A stretch of 10,608 nt of DNA from Armatimonadota bacterium (lineage in GTDB: Bacteria; Armatimonadota; UBA5829). The translations under genes were made by a program, and so were the position numbers. This document shows positions 1 to 6,934 of the stretch, in pieces. The stretch covers positions 1 through 10,608 of the forward strand of contig JAEWSK010000053.1 of the NCBI GenBank assembly GCA_023398345.1, read 5' to 3'. Numbering within the stretch: position 1 is the first letter of the stretch; each line of letters opens with the position of its first letter. The notes below the pieces were generated by a model. That model saw nothing but the letters and a program-made list of their open reading frames with translations, ran no database searches and had not been told where the DNA came from.

Positions 1-3000
1 TGAGTGTTATCGACTTTGATTCCGTTGGACGTGCCAGGATCGCCTGCAAGTCCAACGCCGTTTGTTGCGCGCGCACTTATGTAATACGTGATTCCAGAGC
101 TAAGCGACAGGTTTGTTATTGTAATATCCGGCCCAACTCCGCTCACATGCCAGTCGACTATGTCCGTGCCTAACGGGGTCGTGCCTACAGCGCACTCGTA
201 AAACGCAATCCCCGACTCGCCTTCGTTGCATGTGATATTTACATGCAACTGCGACGCATTTGCTGTGTAAGTGCCGTCATCGGCAATGCTTGGCGCTGGC
301 GGAGGGGTCGTATCGACTGTAATTCCGTCAGATGATCCGACAGGGCTTACAAGCCCCACTCCGTTTGTAGCTCGCACGCTTACGAAGTAGGTCACGCCAT
401 TTGTCAACGAAAGATCGGAGCGAGTGATCGAACTCGTAGTTCCGATGCTTGTCCAGCCGACAACGTTAGCGCCGCCAGCCGAAGTCCCGATGCAATATTC
501 ATAGAGGCCGATTCCCGTTTCGGGATCAGTCGAACTCCAAGTTGCATGTAATGTTGTTGTGCTGAGCGTATATTTGCCGTCGTCCGTCACGCTAGGCGCA
601 GTCGGCGCGGTTGCGTCGACCAATATGCCATCTGACGAGCCTATTTCGCTTAACAACCCCGCGCCATTCGTAGCGCGCACGCTTATGTAATATCGCGTCC
701 CGGATACAAGCGACAAATCGGTTATTGTCTTATTTGTTGCAACTCCCGCACTTGTCCAATTGAGAATTTCAACGCCGCCAACGCTTGTGCCAAGTGCATA
801 TTCGTAATTCGCTATTGCCGACTGGCTATCGGATGACGACCATGCGGCATATAGCTGAGAGCCGTTTGTCGTATATGCGCCGTCATCGATGACACTCGGT
901 TTGGAAGGCATTGTTAGATCAACGATAATGCCGTTGGATGTTCCAACTTGGCTTACGAGACCTGCGCCGTTGGTTATGCGCACGGATATGTAATAAACGC
1001 CGCCGTCGATAAGCGACAGCGAGTCAATTGTAATAGAAGTCTGCGTGCCGACCGGCGTCCAATCGCGCACATCGGTTGCGCCGAAAGTCGAACCGAGTGA
1101 ATACTCACACAGCGCAATTCCAGACTCCGCATCCGACGTGCTCCACATCGCGCTCAGTTGTGTCGGCGATGATGAATATGCGCCGCTGTCGGCAACAACT
1201 GGCTTGCTCGGCGGTGTCGCATCAACAGCGATTCCGTCCGACGATCCCACTGCGCCATCTTTTCCTACAGTGCTGATTGCGCGCACATTTATGAAATACA
1301 GCTCACATTCTAAAAGCGTTAACTCATTTGCCGTGATCTCGTTAACAAGGCCCGCGTCCGTCCAATCTCTTATGTCAGTCGAACCCGCCGATGTGCCTAT
1401 TGAGTATTCATATGACGCAACTCCCGACGGAGAAATTACACTTGTCCATACGGCATGCAGCGCATCGAGCGACGATGTGAACAATCCATCGTCCGTAACA
1501 GTCGGCGCAGGCGGCGGCGTAGTGTCGATAAGTATTCCGTCCGACGAACCGACGATGCTGACTAAACCGACGGCATTGGTCGCGCGGACGCTTATGTAAT
1601 ATCGAGCCGACTCAAAAAGATCGAGCTCGGTCTTTGTAACGGAAGTCTCAAGGCCGACATTTGTCCATCCAACAACGTCGCTGCGTCCGGCACTCGTGCC
1701 GATACAGTAATCAAATCTTGCAATGCCCGACTCTGGATCAGCACTCGACCAACTCGCGTTTATCGTCGTGCGACTTGCCTGTGAGTCGCCGTCATCAGTG
1801 ACAATCGGGACGTCAGGCGCGGTCGCGTCAACAACTATGCCGTCTGACGAACCTATGGGCGAATCGCCAAGTGCGCCATTGGTCGCTACGACGCAGATGT
1901 AATAAGTATTATTATGTGAAAGGTTTAGGCCGGCAATAATTGCCGAAGTTGAAGTCCCTGCATCAGTCCATCCGAGCACATCCGATGCACCGGCACTCGT
2001 GCCGACTGCATAGCGATATGATTTTATCCCGGACTCGGCGTCGTCTGATGACCACGAGGCATTGAGATCAGTAGTGGACGATGTCCATCCGCCGGCATCG
2101 ACAACAACCGGCGATGAAGGCCGAGATATGTCCAATACAATTCCATTTGATGAGCCGACTGCACTTACCAGGCCAGCGCCGTTAGTTGCCCGAACATTTA
2201 TAAAATATGTTGAACCGTTTGCAAGCGTCAGTCCCGTAGTTGTAATTTCAGTTAAAGTGCCCACGGCGACCCATGATTTAACGTTGGTCGAACCAGCAGC
2301 CGTGCCGATGGAATATTCGTATCCTGTGATGCCGGACTCGCTGTCTGCTGCCGACCATTTTGCATGGATCGCAGACGATGTGGAAAAGAAATATCCGTCG
2401 TCTGTGACTGTTGGAGTGGAAGGTGCGGTCGCGTCGACTGTGATACCGTCAGATGACCCCACTGCACTGTATGCCCCAGCGCCATTTAGCGCTTTGACGT
2501 TGACATAGCAAGAACTGCCGTTGGCAAGTGATAGATTAGTGCGAGTAATATGTGTATTTAGAGCGGCGTCAGTCCAATCGACAATATTTACCGCGCCAGG
2601 TGTCGTGCCGATTGAGTAATAATACTTGGCTACTCCCGATTCCAGATCTGACGATGCCCATGACGCATAGAGGCTAGTCGCATCAATTGAATATCGACCG
2701 CCATCAGTTACATTTGGCGTTACCGGTGCGGATGCGTCGACGGTGATACCATCCGAACTGCTTTCCGGCCCGACAATCCCCGCTCCGTTGGTCGCGCGAG
2801 CAGTTAGGAAATATGTCTGTTTATCCAAAAGCGATAGTTTAGTTCGTGTCTGTTCGACAGCCGAACCAGCACTTGACCACTCGCCGACATCTGAAAGACC
2901 GGGAGCGCTGCCAACGCAGTATTCATACGCATATATTCCAGAATCCGGGTCGGATGCGCTCCATTTGCCATGTATCCTATCAGTGAAGCAAGTAAAAACA

Positions 3001-4151
3001 CCGTCATCAGTGACGCTTGGCGCACTCGGCGCAGTATTGTCGGCTGCAAAGCAATATAAAACGCCATCGGCCGCGCCGACAATTAACGCACCGGCTGGGC
3101 CAATTGCAGGTGATGAGTAAACCGAAGCATTTGCGTCATACTGCCATCGGAGAGTTCCGCCCGATCCTAGTGAGCAAATAGTGCCGTCGGCCGTAGCAAA
3201 ACATACGCCACCGTCGATTCCGGCAGATGGAGATGAGTCGATATATGAACCTGAGTTGTATGCCCAAAGTTGAGCTCCGGTTGCCGTAGACAGAGCATAA
3301 AGCTTGCCATTGCGACAGCCGAAAAACACTGCACTAGAAGTGACCGCCGCAGACGATGCAATCGCTCCACCTTCTATAGTGCGCCATTTTTGCGTGCCGT
3401 TGCTTCGTATCGCATAGAAATACCCCAACAAAGAGCCAATATAGACCGTCCCATCCGAGGCAATCGCCGGTGATGCCGCAAATCCACCGCCTTCGGACGG
3501 CGTGAATTTCCATTTTAGCGCACCTGCCGAGCTTAGGGCATATACGCCCCCACTTTGGCTGCCGACATAGACAGTTCCGTCCGAAGCCACTGCCGGTGTA
3601 GAAAGCACCGATCCGCCGATAGAATAAGTCCATTTTTGCGTTCCGTCTGTGCTATAAGCGTATACAACCCCATTTGAGCAGCCGAAATACATAACTCCGC
3701 TTGATGAGATATTTATTGAGGACATAACTCTTGCGGCAATTGCACGTCGCCATTTTTGGGTGCCGTCGGGATTTAGTGCATAGATGTATGGGGCGGACGA
3801 GGCGACGTAGATGGTTCCATCGGAGCCTACTGCAGGCGATGAGGAGCCAAGGCAGTTGCAAGAAAAACTCCACGCAAGTGAGCCGCCGCCAGTGAGCGCA
3901 TAGAGCTTTCCATCGTCGCATGCAAAATACACTGTGCCATTTGTGCCCAACACCGGCCCGGACAATATTGCGCCTGCTGCCGTGTATGTCCAACTTAGAT
4001 CGGAACCAGGCCCTCCGTAAATGCCTTGACCCGAATTGGCTGCGTCATGGTGGAATTTTGGCCATGTAGATGAAGCGAGCTGGGCCGAAGTAGGTTGTGT
4101 AAGCAGCCCAAATGCAAGCGCAATCAAGCATGCGTAAGTGATGCGATTCAT
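1..4151 (-). CDS. Secreted giant protein: PQQ-like beta-propeller followed by ten FN3-like repeats (C-terminus outside window)
   Basis: The frame is open from ATG at 4151 to the left edge, 1383 codons without a stop; I checked every codon of it from 4151 down to about 420 and sampled the rest. The start is preceded by GGGAGGG (4160-4166) with an 8-nt gap. Residues 1-24 form a signal peptide (MNRITYACLIALAFGLL, then ..TSAQ). A motif WPKFHHDAANSGQ follows, typical of the entry to secreted PQQ-repeat propellers. Residues about 27-370 carry eight repeats of the type DGTVYVGS..G.LYAL...G..KW. From residue 371 there are ten FN3-like units of 101 residues, and an eleventh begins at the edge. No catalytic residues are visible. 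The likely role is a surface or extracellular adhesin, scaffold or binding protein; this is inference. The C-terminus, which would show an anchor or sorting signal, lies outside. No reading-frame break is seen, although several antisense frames are also open. Confidence 0.93.
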   Translation of the reverse strand, partial: MNRITYACLIALAFGLLTQPTSAQLASSTWPKFHHDAANSGQGIYGGPGSDLSWTYTAAGAILSGPVLGTNGTVYFACDDGKLYALTGGGSLAWSFSCNCLGSSSPAVGSDGTIYVASSAPYIYALNPDGTQKWRRAIAARVMSSINISSSGVMYFGCSNGVVYAYSTDGTQKWTYSIGGSVLSTPAVASDGTVYVGSQSGGVYALSSAGALKWKFTPSEGGGFAASPAIASDGTVYIGSLLGYFYAIRSNGTQKWRTIEGGAIASSAAVTSSAVFFGCRNGKLYALSTATGAQLWAYNSGSYIDSSPSAGIDGGVCFATADGTICSLGSGGTLRWQYDANASVYSSPAIGPAGALIVGAADGVLYCFAADNTAPSAPSVTDDGVFTCFTDRIHGKWSASDPDSGIYAYEYCVGSAPGLSDVGEWSSAGSAVEQTRTKLSLLDKQTYFLTARATNGAGIVGPESSSDGITVDASAPVTPNVTDGGRYSIDATSLYASWASSDLESGVAKYYYSIGTTPGAVNIVDWTDAALNTHITRTNLSLANGSSCYVNVKALNGAGAYSAVGSSDGITVDATAPSTPTVTDDGYFFSTSSAIHAKWSAADSESGITGYEYSIGTAAGSTNVKSWVAVGTLTEITTTGLTLANGSTYFINVRATNGAGLVSAVGSSNGIVLDISRPSSPVVVDAGGWTSSTTDLNASWSSDDAESGIKSYRYAVGTSAGASDVLGWTDAGTSTSAIIAGLNLSHNNTYYICVVATNGALGDSPIGSSDGIVVDATAPDVPIVTDDGDSQASRTTINASWSSADPESGIARFDYCIGTSAGRSDVVGWTNVGLETSVTKTELDLFESARYYISVRATNAVGLVSIVGSSDGILIDTTPPPAPTVTDDGLFTSSLDALHAVWTSVISPSGVASYEYSIGTSAGSTDIRDWTDAGLVNEITANELTLLECELYFINVRAISTVGKDGAVGSSDGIAVDATPPSKPVVADSGAYSSSPTQLSAMWSTSDAESGIALCEYSLGSTFGATDVRDWTPVGTQTSITIDSLSLIDGGVYYISVRITNGAGLVSQVGTSNGIIVDLTMPSKPSVIDDGAYTTNGSQLYAAWSSSDSQSAIANYEYALGTSVGGVEILNWTSAGVATNKTITDLSLVSGTRYYISVRATNGAGLLSEIGSSDGILVDATAPTAPSVTDDGKYTLSTTTLHATWSSTDPETGIGLYEYCIGTSAGGANVVGWTSIGTTSSITRSDLSLTNGVTYFVSVRATNGVGLVSPVGSSDGITVDTTPPPAPSIADDGTYTANASQLHVNITCNEGESGIAFYECAVGTTPLGTDIVDWHVSGVGPDITITNLSLSSGITYYISARATNGVGLAGDPGTSNGIKVDNT
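12..3041 (-). repeat. Ten FN3-like protein repeats, each exactly 303 bp
   Basis: The Asp of the VD-x-T-x-P motif opening each unit lies in codons starting at 3039, 2736, 2433, 2130, 1827, 1524, 1221, 918, 615, 312 and 9. Every step is 303 bp, giving ten complete units of 101 residues with no indel. Conserved features within a unit are: P..P.VTDDG (residues 5-14); a Trp near 27 in (A/S).WS; ESGI..YEY.IGTSAG (33-48); a second Trp near 55 (WT.AG); LSL..G..YYISVRATNGAG (69-88); and SSDGI.V (95-101). Unit 6 (1224-1526) has ISPSG in place of D.ESG. Unit 10 (12-314) has lost the first Trp and the Tyr of YEY. Nucleotide identity between units looks modest, so this is an old, diverged array and not a recent expansion. 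Confidence 0.9.
3042..4073 (-). repeat. Eight PQQ-like beta-propeller blades within the giant secreted protein
   Basis: Eight tandem protein repeats are visible. The aligned Tyr (or Cys) of each '.LYAL'-like strand falls at codons starting near 3900, 3780, 3660, 3540, 3414, 3297, 3174 and 3054. The spacing is therefore 39-42 codons. Seven units carry the terminal Trp (AWSF, KWRR, KWTY, KWKF, KWRT, LWAY, RWQY). The eighth unit ends without one, while the N-terminal segment supplies LSWTY. This is what a propeller closed by strand exchange between its ends would show. Blades 1, 3 and 6 have a Cys in the inner strand (FAC, FGC, FGC). The fold is that of PQQ-like/BamB-type propellers. The known PQQ enzymes need additional active-site residues that I do not recognise here, so a binding or structural role is more likely. 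Confidence 0.85.
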
Positions 4152-4282
4152 ATTTTTATCCCTCCCGGTATGCAGTGCCCACAGAATTTCAAACAATGCC
4201 GAAGCGGTAGTCCTCATGCGGGATTACAGAATCGAGCAAGCAGACGTTTAATACCCTGTGCTCGGTTGCTTCAAACTTGTCA

Positions 4283-4317
4283 CGCCTCAGCCATACATAT
4301 TGTTGAGCATTGAGGCG
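4283..4317. repeat. Perfect 7-bp inverted repeat in the divergent intergenic region
   Basis: CGCCTCA (4283-4289) is matched exactly by TGAGGCG (4311-4317) across a 21-nt gap. The arms are separated by about two helical turns of spacer plus arm, which fits either a dimeric regulator operator or a loose stem-loop. No gene of a regulator is in the window. Confidence 0.35.
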
Positions 4318-4608
4318 ATTGAGCTATTTGTCAGGCAAATGCACAAAAACTGCCTCGTCATTATGTGACGATAATGGTAGAGTTATAAAAACAGGCTCAT
4401 CCTATGGAATGACCATTAAGCAAGACGTAAACTCATTATTAAGCAACATCGAAATTCAATATCTGCACAACTCTGAGCAGCGGACAAATGGCATTTTGTC
4501 GTCAGTGTTGAGATTTAGTTATTGAACCCAAAGTCTATGAGGCACTTGCGAGGCCAATATATCTTCGGCATCATAAAAATCTGACTTGCATCATAACCTT
4601 GTGATTCG

Positions 4609-4648
4609 TTGACTTTTAGCACCTCGTATGGTAGAGTTTGGCTATAAT
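4609..4648 (+). promoter_or_regulatory. Candidate promoter of the Ig/stalk-domain gene
   Basis: TTGACT at 4609-4614 is followed, 17 nt later, by TAGAGT (4632-4637). A perfect TATAAT lies at 4643-4648, but with no good -35 at 16-18 nt; a TG three bases upstream of it is one position off an extended -10. Either element would give a short leader of about 20-30 nt before the start at 4675. Which -10 is used cannot be decided from the sequence. Confidence 0.5.
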
Positions 4649-4674
4649 TTGCCAAGTTTGTGCGGGGGTAATCG

Positions 4675-6561
4675 ATGAGAAGACGCTGGATTGCTTTTAT
4701 GGTTGCGGTGGCGATGTTAGCACCCACGACGGCTTTGGCTGCCGAGAGTGCTATTGCGACTTGGCTTTCGCCCCAGCCCGGCCAGATCATATCGGGCGGA
4801 CGAGTCGAGATTGCCATCGGCTACAACACACAATCAAATCGCAAGGTCAGCTCGGTTGAACTCTACGCAGACGGACGTTTCGTCTCGCGAAAAGTGCTGC
4901 GCGCCCCGGAATCCAGAGGAGTCTGCTCGTTTTATTGGGACACAAGCCGAGTCGAGCAGGGTTCGCACAATATCGTTGCAAAAGTCTTCGCGGGCAACGA
5001 CATGATCTCAAAAGTCTACGGAACTGCGACGGTCGGCCCGAACTCAAGCTCAAGCGGCATGATTGACATGCAGCCGCCGATCGTGACTTTTTCAAATATA
5101 AAAGCCGGCGACGTAATCAACGGTGTAACCACTATAAAAATGAACGCCGCCGATGACAGCGGCCAGACTCCCATGGTCAGTCTGCTCGTAGACAATGTAT
5201 TAAAGCTGCTAAAAAACACTCCGCCGTATAGCTATGACTTAGATACTACGACATACTCTGACGGCGATCACTCGCTAAAGACCTATGCCTATGATTCCGC
5301 AGGAAACCGAAGCGACCCGGCAGTGGTTACAGTGGCGTTCAATAATGACGGCAAAAAGCCCGTTGTAACAACAATGACTGTCAATCATGAAAGCGCAGGC
5401 GTCGCGGTCGCAAGCATATCGCAAATCCCGCCGTCGGTCGGGCTATCGGCCCAATCGTCAATAAGAGAGAGCGGACGCACATCGTCCGGACTGGAACAGT
5501 CGCGTTCAATTGCGCCAGTTGTCGGTGAGCCAACAGTAAAATATACGCCAAAGGTCACTGCAAGTGCGCCAAAGTCCGAAGGCATTGTGAGGCGCTCGCT
5601 TCCCGCGCCAAAACTTGAGTCGTCGCTTATAACGGCAACTGCTTCTAATCAGGCAAAACTGCGCTCATCTCACGCAGTTCCTAAGCCGGACTCAAGAATG
5701 GCAGCCGCCGCTCCCGAAGTAAAAGTTACCGTCAATTCCGTAAAAATAGCATCTGCAGTCATTACATCAAAACCAGTCAGGCTGGCTTCCGCCTCGGTCG
5801 ATCAACCTATTAGAAAGGCCGCAGCGCCGCCTGCGATAAGCACTAAGTCTATTGCTCAAAGACCTGCGCATGCAAATCATATATCTGATGCAGTTCGCAC
5901 TACGAGCACGCCGACAAGGATGGCAATGGCCCCACAGTCGCTTTCACCGCCAGCAAGTGCGCGCCAATCTGCAATAGATGCAGCCGTTTGCTCAGCGCCG
6001 AGAATAGTTGACGAGCCGGTTAGCTCATCAGTAGAAATCTCAATTGTCGAGCACGAGACTACCGCGCTCAAGTCGGCAAAAATTGAATCCGGCAAACTCA
6101 GCGGCGCAGTGTCAACTGCACCCAACACTAACACACAGCCGGAACTGTCAAAGGCAATATCAAAACCCATTCGAGTTGCAATGGCCCCGGATATTCGCGG
6201 CGCTATCGCCAGAACCACTTCAAGTCCTGCTATTTCTTGCCCACCAGCCCCGCCGAGAACAGCAAAAGCAAAGCTTGAAAAGGCAGTCGCTCCAAAGTCG
6301 GGCAAAGTGCAGGCTAGGGACTTTTTTGAAAGTTTGGGTGGTGTGCTGTTCTGGAATCCAGAAACGCGCGAAGTTATGGTTTGCGTCAACGATATGATTA
6401 TCGAAATGAAAATCGGCAGCAAGGCTGCGACAGTAAACGGACATGAAATGCAGTTGCAGTCCGCGCCGTATATCGCAAGTAATCGAACGGTGCTTGAAGC
6501 GGGCACGTTTACGCAGGCTTGCGCACTGGTGAACAGCCTGCGAACCGCAGGAAAAGCATAA
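4675..6561 (+). CDS. Exported protein with two Ig-like domains, a long disordered linker and a C-terminal stalk-like domain
   Basis: The product has 628 residues. The ATG follows GGGGG (4664-4668) with a 6-nt gap and opens a clear signal peptide (MRRR, hydrophobic core, ..TTALA/AES, cleavage near 22-23). Residues about 31-120 and 134-224 are two bacterial Ig-like (Big_17-type) domains. Their typical features are SSVELYADG, a D..T..EQGSH.I.AKVF strand, and in the second domain DGDHSLKTYAYDSAGNRS. Residues about 225-545 are a low-complexity Ala/Ser/Pro/Lys/Arg linker with degenerate repeats R(M/V)A.AP at 341, 415 and 500. Residues about 547-622 resemble a copper amine oxidase N-terminal-like (stalk) domain: ARDFFESLGG, then IGSKAATVNGHEMQL, SAPYIASNRTVL. 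This domain is structural in related surface proteins, and no enzyme domain is attached. The product is probably periplasmic or surface-located. The gene ends at a strong terminator and is probably monocistronic. Confidence 0.93.
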   Translation: MRRRWIAFMVAVAMLAPTTALAAESAIATWLSPQPGQIISGGRVEIAIGYNTQSNRKVSSVELYADGRFVSRKVLRAPESRGVCSFYWDTSRVEQGSHNIVAKVFAGNDMISKVYGTATVGPNSSSSGMIDMQPPIVTFSNIKAGDVINGVTTIKMNAADDSGQTPMVSLLVDNVLKLLKNTPPYSYDLDTTTYSDGDHSLKTYAYDSAGNRSDPAVVTVAFNNDGKKPVVTTMTVNHESAGVAVASISQIPPSVGLSAQSSIRESGRTSSGLEQSRSIAPVVGEPTVKYTPKVTASAPKSEGIVRRSLPAPKLESSLITATASNQAKLRSSHAVPKPDSRMAAAAPEVKVTVNSVKIASAVITSKPVRLASASVDQPIRKAAAPPAISTKSIAQRPAHANHISDAVRTTSTPTRMAMAPQSLSPPASARQSAIDAAVCSAPRIVDEPVSSSVEISIVEHETTALKSAKIESGKLSGAVSTAPNTNTQPELSKAISKPIRVAMAPDIRGAIARTTSSPAISCPPAPPRTAKAKLEKAVAPKSGKVQARDFFESLGGVLFWNPETREVMVCVNDMIIEMKIGSKAATVNGHEMQLQSAPYIASNRTVLEAGTFTQACALVNSLRTAGKA

Positions 6562-6584
6562 GTTTACTAGTAACTGAGTTCAAA

Positions 6585-6617
6585 AAAAACAGCCGAGCAA
6601 TCTGCTCGGCTGTTTTT
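6585..6617. terminator. Bidirectional intrinsic terminator
   Basis: A 15-bp perfect stem (6585-6599 with 6603-6617) closes a 3-nt loop, ATC. The GC-rich core is ACAGCCGAGCA paired with TGCTCGGCTGT. It is flanked by A8 on the left and T5 on the right, so it reads as a hairpin plus U-tract in both directions. It sits between two convergent genes, 24 bp after the plus-strand stop and 13 bp after the minus-strand stop, and should serve both. Confidence 0.93.
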
Positions 6618-6629
6618 GCAATTTTAGAT

Positions 6630-6863
6630 CTAAACTTTTGATTCGCTCTTCTTGCCCGCACCCGAAGTGGCCGCCCCGGAACCTGAGCTTGGGTAGTCAT
6701 TGATATGAAACCCAGACCCCTTAAAAACAATCCCGACTGGAAATAGCAGCCGCTTAACATTGCCATTACACTTCGGACACTGTTTGACGGGCTCATCAGT
6801 CATCTTTTGAAAAGTCTCAAATTGGTGCTTGCAAGCCTTGCACTCATAAACATAAGTCGGCAT
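6630..6863 (-). CDS. FmdB-family zinc-ribbon protein
   Basis: A 77-residue protein beginning MPTYVYECKACKHQFE, the hallmark of the FmdB/CxxC_CXXC_SSSS putative regulatory zinc-ribbon family. The two metal-binding knuckles are C8-x2-C11 and C29-x2-C32. After the ribbon comes KRLLFPVGIVFKGSGFHIND, also typical of the family, then a flexible Ser/Gly tail with a basic end. GAGGT (6870-6874) lies 6 nt before the ATG. It is the last gene of the galE-thrS operon, 71 bp after thrS and separated from it by a hairpin. The family name comes from a proposed regulator of formamidase genes, but no molecular function is settled. A small nucleic-acid or protein-binding accessory is the honest reading. Confidence 0.93.
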   Translation of the reverse strand: MPTYVYECKACKHQFETFQKMTDEPVKQCPKCNGNVKRLLFPVGIVFKGSGFHINDYPSSGSGAATSGAGKKSESKV

Positions 6864-6885
6864 AATCTTACCTCACATAACGCAA

Positions 6886-6921
6886 CTCGATGCTTTAGCG
6901 CGAATACGCCAAAGCATCGAG
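6886..6921 (-). promoter_or_regulatory. Intercistronic hairpin between thrS and the zinc-ribbon gene
   Basis: The 11-bp perfect arms CTCGATGCTTT (6886-6896) and AAAGCATCGAG (6911-6921) enclose a 14-nt apex that can form three more pairs (6898-6900 with 6907-6909) around a 6-nt loop. In the direction of transcription the stem is followed by TTGCG, not a T-run, so it is not a standard terminator. It may set mRNA stability or partial read-through between thrS and the downstream gene. Confidence 0.7.
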
Positions 6922-6934
6922 AATAGTATCTAAT

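Larger units (their letters stand above)
4152..4674. other. Divergent intergenic region without a convincing gene
   Basis: This 523-bp stretch separates the two divergent exported-protein genes and must carry both promoters. It is visibly more AT-rich and stop-rich than its neighbours. The two plus-strand open frames in it start or run without a ribosome-binding site and encode nothing I recognise. An inverted repeat CGCCTCA/TGAGGCG (4283-4289 and 4311-4317, 21-nt gap) and two overlapping small hairpins around 4356-4376 are present. For the minus-strand gene only a weak candidate promoter can be seen: TTGAAG at 4274-4269, a 15-nt spacer, and TATTAA at 4253-4248. Confidence 0.6.

Noticed and set aside
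1045-2508. Long plus-strand open frames at 1045-1599 and 2062-2508
   Set aside because: They are antisense to the repeat array, recur with the same 303-bp register, have no ribosome-binding site and look like complements of the minus-strand codons. The minus frame is unbroken and has a signal peptide and domains.
12-3041. Regular spacing suggesting a CRISPR or satellite array
   Set aside because: The period is 303 bp, units are coding and diverged, and the frame is conserved through all of them. They are protein-domain repeats.
4152-4330. Possible riboswitch (c-di-GMP type) in the leader of the giant secreted gene
   Set aside because: A short ACAGGG-like string is present, but the conserved GEMM core, tetraloop and receptor segments are absent.
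4310-4525. 71-codon frame in the intergenic region
   Set aside because: TTG start, no ribosome-binding site, no recognisable sequence. Kept as non-coding, though a small decayed gene cannot be fully excluded.
5877-6506. 209-residue open frame on the minus strand
   Set aside because: Antisense to the low-complexity linker and stalk domain of the plus-strand gene. It has no ribosome-binding site or recognisable domain, and is explained by the biased codon composition.
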